Positions 14,413 through 16,264 of a stretch of 16,264 nucleotides of DNA are shown piece by piece. Origin of the DNA: an uncultured Collinsella sp. (GTDB lineage Bacteria > Actinomycetota > Coriobacteriia > Coriobacteriales > Coriobacteriaceae); NCBI GenBank assembly GCA_902491055.1, contig CABUGI010000038.1, forward strand, positions 1 through 16,264, written 5' to 3'. The translations under genes were made by a program, and so were the position numbers. Numbering within the stretch: position 1 is the stretch's first letter; each line of letters starts with the position of its first letter. The notes beneath the pieces are model-generated. The model had not been told where the DNA came from and searched no databases. It worked only from the letters and a program-made list of their open reading frames with translations.

Positions 14413-15108
14413 TTATTCGGTGATGTAGCCGACGCCCCAGACGTTTTTGATAAAGCGTGGCTTTTGTGCGTCGTCGCCGATCTTTTCGCGCAAGTGGCGA
14501 ATGTGCACCATCACCGTATTGTTGGAGCCGGGCATAAAATCCTCGTTCCACACCGCACGGAACAGGTCCTCCACGGCCACCACGCTGCCGCGATGCTCGA
14601 CCAGATACAGCAAGATTGAATACTCGGTGGGTGTGAGGCGTACCGGTGCACCGTCCACCGTCACGGAACGAGCGTCGCGGTTGATCTCCAAGCCGTCGAG
14701 CTGAATGGTCGGCGACTCGGCCGCCTGTGCACGGCTACCGTAGCTGGTGTAGCGGCGAAGCTGAGCGTGCACGCGCGCGATGAGCTCCAGCGGACGGAAC
14801 GGCTTAACCACGTAATCGTCCGCGCCAAGCGAAAGGCCCCCGATCTTGTCTTGCTGGGCATCGCGCGCCGTCAGCATGATCACGGGATAGGTATGGCTGG
14901 AACGGATCGTACGCAGCAGCTCAAACCCATCGATATCGGGCAGCATGACATCCAGCAGCGCCAAATCAAACTCCTGCTCCAAAATCGCCTTGGCAGCATC
15001 GGCCCCGCTATAGGCAATCTGGACATCAAAGCCCTCTTTTGTAAGGTAGATGCCAACCAAGTCGGCGATGGCCTTCTCGTCATCAACTACCAAAATGCGC
15101 TCGTTCAT
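14413..15108 (-). CDS. VanR-like OmpR-family response regulator
   Basis: This 231-residue regulator has the receiver pocket VVDDE (7-11), phospho-acceptor Asp53 in LLDVMLPD, Thr80 and Lys102 in VKPF. The linker start ARVHAQLRRYTSYG (111-124) is characteristic of the VanR group. The winged-helix output domain contains LTPTEYSILLYLVEH, the recognition helix region NNTVMVHIRHLREKIG and the wing VWGVGYI. The ATG at 15108 has GAGGAG six bases upstream. It is the first gene of the pair and is divergent from the carboxypeptidase gene. An 11-bp-period direct repeat between them is a plausible binding site. Confidence 0.93.
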   Translation of the reverse strand: MNERILVVDDEKAIADLVGIYLTKEGFDVQIAYSGADAAKAILEQEFDLALLDVMLPDIDGFELLRTIRSSHTYPVIMLTARDAQQDKIGGLSLGADDYVVKPFRPLELIARVHAQLRRYTSYGSRAQAAESPTIQLDGLEINRDARSVTVDGAPVRLTPTEYSILLYLVEHRGSVVAVEDLFRAVWNEDFMPGSNNTVMVHIRHLREKIGDDAQKPRFIKNVWGVGYITE

Positions 15109-15128
15109 GCGTGCTCCTCTCGCGCTCC

Positions 15129-15134
15129 ATTATG
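15129..15134 (-). promoter_or_regulatory. Possible -10 of the VanR-like gene
   Basis: CATAAT on the minus strand matches the -10 consensus in five of six bases, 20 bp before the start codon. No convincing -35 is seen. Perfect 5-bp arms GTGTG-CGC-CACAC (15144-15156) lie in the spacer, and an activator-dependent promoter is possible. Confidence 0.35.
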
Positions 15135-15173
15135 CCCGAGGCAGTGTGCGCCACACACAACAAGCGCGGGCGA

Positions 15174-15189
15174 TTAAGTCGACCTTAAG
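15174..15189. promoter_or_regulatory. Direct repeat TTAAG with 11-bp period in the divergent promoter region
   Basis: TTAAG occurs at 15174-15178 and 15185-15189, separated by TCGACC. An 11-bp repeat period is the usual layout for sites bound by a dimer of OmpR/PhoB-family regulators, and the VanR-like gene is the neighbour. The site lies about 40-55 bp upstream of that gene's -10 candidate. Confidence 0.4.
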
Positions 15190-15262
15190 CACCTATATGT
15201 CCGTTCGGGCGCAGACATGGGCCGCGCACGCCCGCGCACTGATTGTCCGCGCCGGTAAACGA

Positions 15263-15268
15263 TATACT
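15263..15268 (+). promoter_or_regulatory. Probable -10 of the carboxypeptidase gene
   Basis: TATACT lies 39 bp before the GTG start and matches the consensus at five of six bases. The GC-rich sequence upstream holds no good -35 at the usual distance. Confidence 0.4.
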
Positions 15269-15307
15269 TTGAACTCTAAAGAGACCATCCCGTCGAAAGC
15301 GAAATCT

Positions 15308-16264
15308 GTGAAGACCCTTAGTTCTCTTGTAAAGCGCTCCGCGCAACTGACCACCGGCATTGCCTGCGCTCTCGCCCTTGCTGCCGGTGCGCCGTCTATC
15401 GCCAATGCCCAGGTGCTTACGACCGATATCGTTTGCGGTAAGACCGCCGACGCCCGCGGCATCACGGCCGATAATCTGCCCGATATCGATGCGACCAACG
15501 CCATCGTCATGAGTAAGGACGGTTCCATCTATTACGCCCGCAGTGCCGACGAGCAGGTCAAGATCGCCTCAATCACCAAGGTCATGACCGCAATCTTGAC
15601 CATCGAGAACTGCAAGATGGACGAGAAGGTCACGGTGAGCAGCGCCGCGGCAACCGTGGGCAATTCGACCGCCGGCCTGCTCGAAGGCGACGAGCTCACA
15701 GTGGAACAGGCCCTGCGCGGTCTGATGATTCCCTCGGGCAATGACGCCGCCATCGTGCTTGCCGAGCATGTGGGCAAAAAGATCGGCCCCAAGACCAAAG
15801 ATGCTGAGGCCACGTTTGTCAAGGCCATGAACGAGCGCGCTAAAGAGCTCGGCTGCACGGGAACGCTTTTTGAGAATCCGCACGGTCTGGACTTTGATGA
15901 GTGGGCCGGCGACATGCACTCGACCGCGCACGATGCGGCCCTGATGATGCAGGAAGCAATGAAGAGCGATGCGTTCCGCGAGATCGTGGCGAGCGATGAT
16001 TCCTGGATTGAGGTTACAGGCGCCGATGGCTCCGACCACTCACATTCAATGGATACGCACAACGAGCTGCTGGGGCAGGACGGCAATATCGGCGGCAAGA
16101 CCGGCACTACCGACGATGCCGGCTACTGCTTTACGGCAGCCTACGACCGCGATGGCGACGAGACCTATACCGTCGTTTTGAACTCCAGCACCAACGACCA
16201 GCGCTTTGCCGACACGGCCGCCCTTGCCAACTGGTACTACGGCCACAAGGTGACGGTTGCGATC
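15308..16264 (+). CDS. Secreted D-alanyl-D-alanine carboxypeptidase (peptidase S11, DacA-like; C-terminus beyond window)
   Basis: This low-molecular-weight penicillin-binding protein removes the terminal D-Ala from peptidoglycan pentapeptides outside the membrane. The 319 codons present carry an N-terminal signal peptide (basic MKTLSSLVKRSAQ, hydrophobic ACALALAAGA, probable cleavage after SIANA, about residue 34). All three catalytic motifs are present: SITK (88-91, nucleophile Ser88), SGN (143-145) and KTG (264-266). The C-terminal part, which often has a beta domain and a membrane anchor, is cut by the window edge. The start is a GTG at 15308, chosen because it gives a clean signal peptide and follows a TATACT element; the ribosome site is weak (GAAAG). 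A TTG at 15269 overlaps that -10 and is unlikely. It faces the VanRS-like pair divergently. Confidence 0.94.
   Translation, partial: MKTLSSLVKRSAQLTTGIACALALAAGAPSIANAQVLTTDIVCGKTADARGITADNLPDIDATNAIVMSKDGSIYYARSADEQVKIASITKVMTAILTIENCKMDEKVTVSSAAATVGNSTAGLLEGDELTVEQALRGLMIPSGNDAAIVLAEHVGKKIGPKTKDAEATFVKAMNERAKELGCTGTLFENPHGLDFDEWAGDMHSTAHDAALMMQEAMKSDAFREIVASDDSWIEVTGADGSDHSHSMDTHNELLGQDGNIGGKTGTTDDAGYCFTAAYDRDGDETYTVVLNSSTNDQRFADTAALANWYYGHKVTVAI

Noticed and set aside
13148..14551. A longer VanS-like protein with 55 extra N-terminal residues
   Set aside because: The extra part overlaps the regulator gene in another frame, is Arg-rich without a membrane signal and lacks a ribosome site, while the ATG at 14386 has GAGGA correctly placed.
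13148..15108. A vancomycin-resistance cluster
   Set aside because: Only the regulator and kinase are VanRS-like. No vanH, ligase or vanX gene is present, and the adjacent carboxypeptidase is an S11 enzyme rather than VanY.

Overview
The window is a GC-rich bacterial chromosome segment. Gene content (tandem YhgE/Pip proteins, HtpG, a Wzz/tyrosine-kinase/PHP-phosphatase trio, PstB, OmpR-type two-component systems, a D-Ala-D-Ala carboxypeptidase) points to a Gram-positive organism. Codon style, strong AGGAGG-type ribosome sites and GTCCC/GGGAC intergenic elements suggest a gut actinobacterium of the Coriobacteriia, perhaps Collinsella. That placement is inference; no rRNA or other species marker is present. 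I see no tRNA, rRNA, CRISPR array, transposase or phage gene.

Layout. Every gene from 1 to 15108 is on the minus strand; only the last, edge-truncated gene (15308 onward) is on the plus strand. From left: two abutting paralogous YhgE/Pip membrane protein genes (the left one cut by the window edge); a 476-bp intergenic region packed with inverted repeats; htpG; an ElaA-like GNAT acetyltransferase; a CpsB-CpsD-Wzz phosphoregulatory trio, transcribed Wzz, kinase, phosphatase; a PhoB/PhoR-like two-component system; pstB; a VanR/VanS-like two-component system; then, divergently, a secreted S11 D-Ala-D-Ala carboxypeptidase.

How the parts may work together. The right half looks like an envelope and phosphate signalling block. 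The VanRS-like pair faces a peptidoglycan carboxypeptidase across a 199-bp divergent promoter region that carries an 11-bp-period direct repeat, the geometry OmpR-family regulators bind. PstB (the phosphate-importer ATPase) sits directly upstream of the PhoB/PhoR-like pair, but its usual partners pstS, pstC and pstA are absent from the window. The Wzz/kinase/phosphatase trio normally controls exopolysaccharide chain length, yet no glycosyltransferase or polymerase gene is near it.

The least explained stretch is 4444-4919. It contains a GGGGACGTT inverted repeat, a roughly 100-nt hairpin with near-perfect arms, and three copies of a GCARCGTCGA 10-mer, each followed 4-5 nt later by a different short perfect hairpin. 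I find no clear new multi-gene system; the genes belong to known families, and the novelty lies in their arrangement and in this intergenic region.
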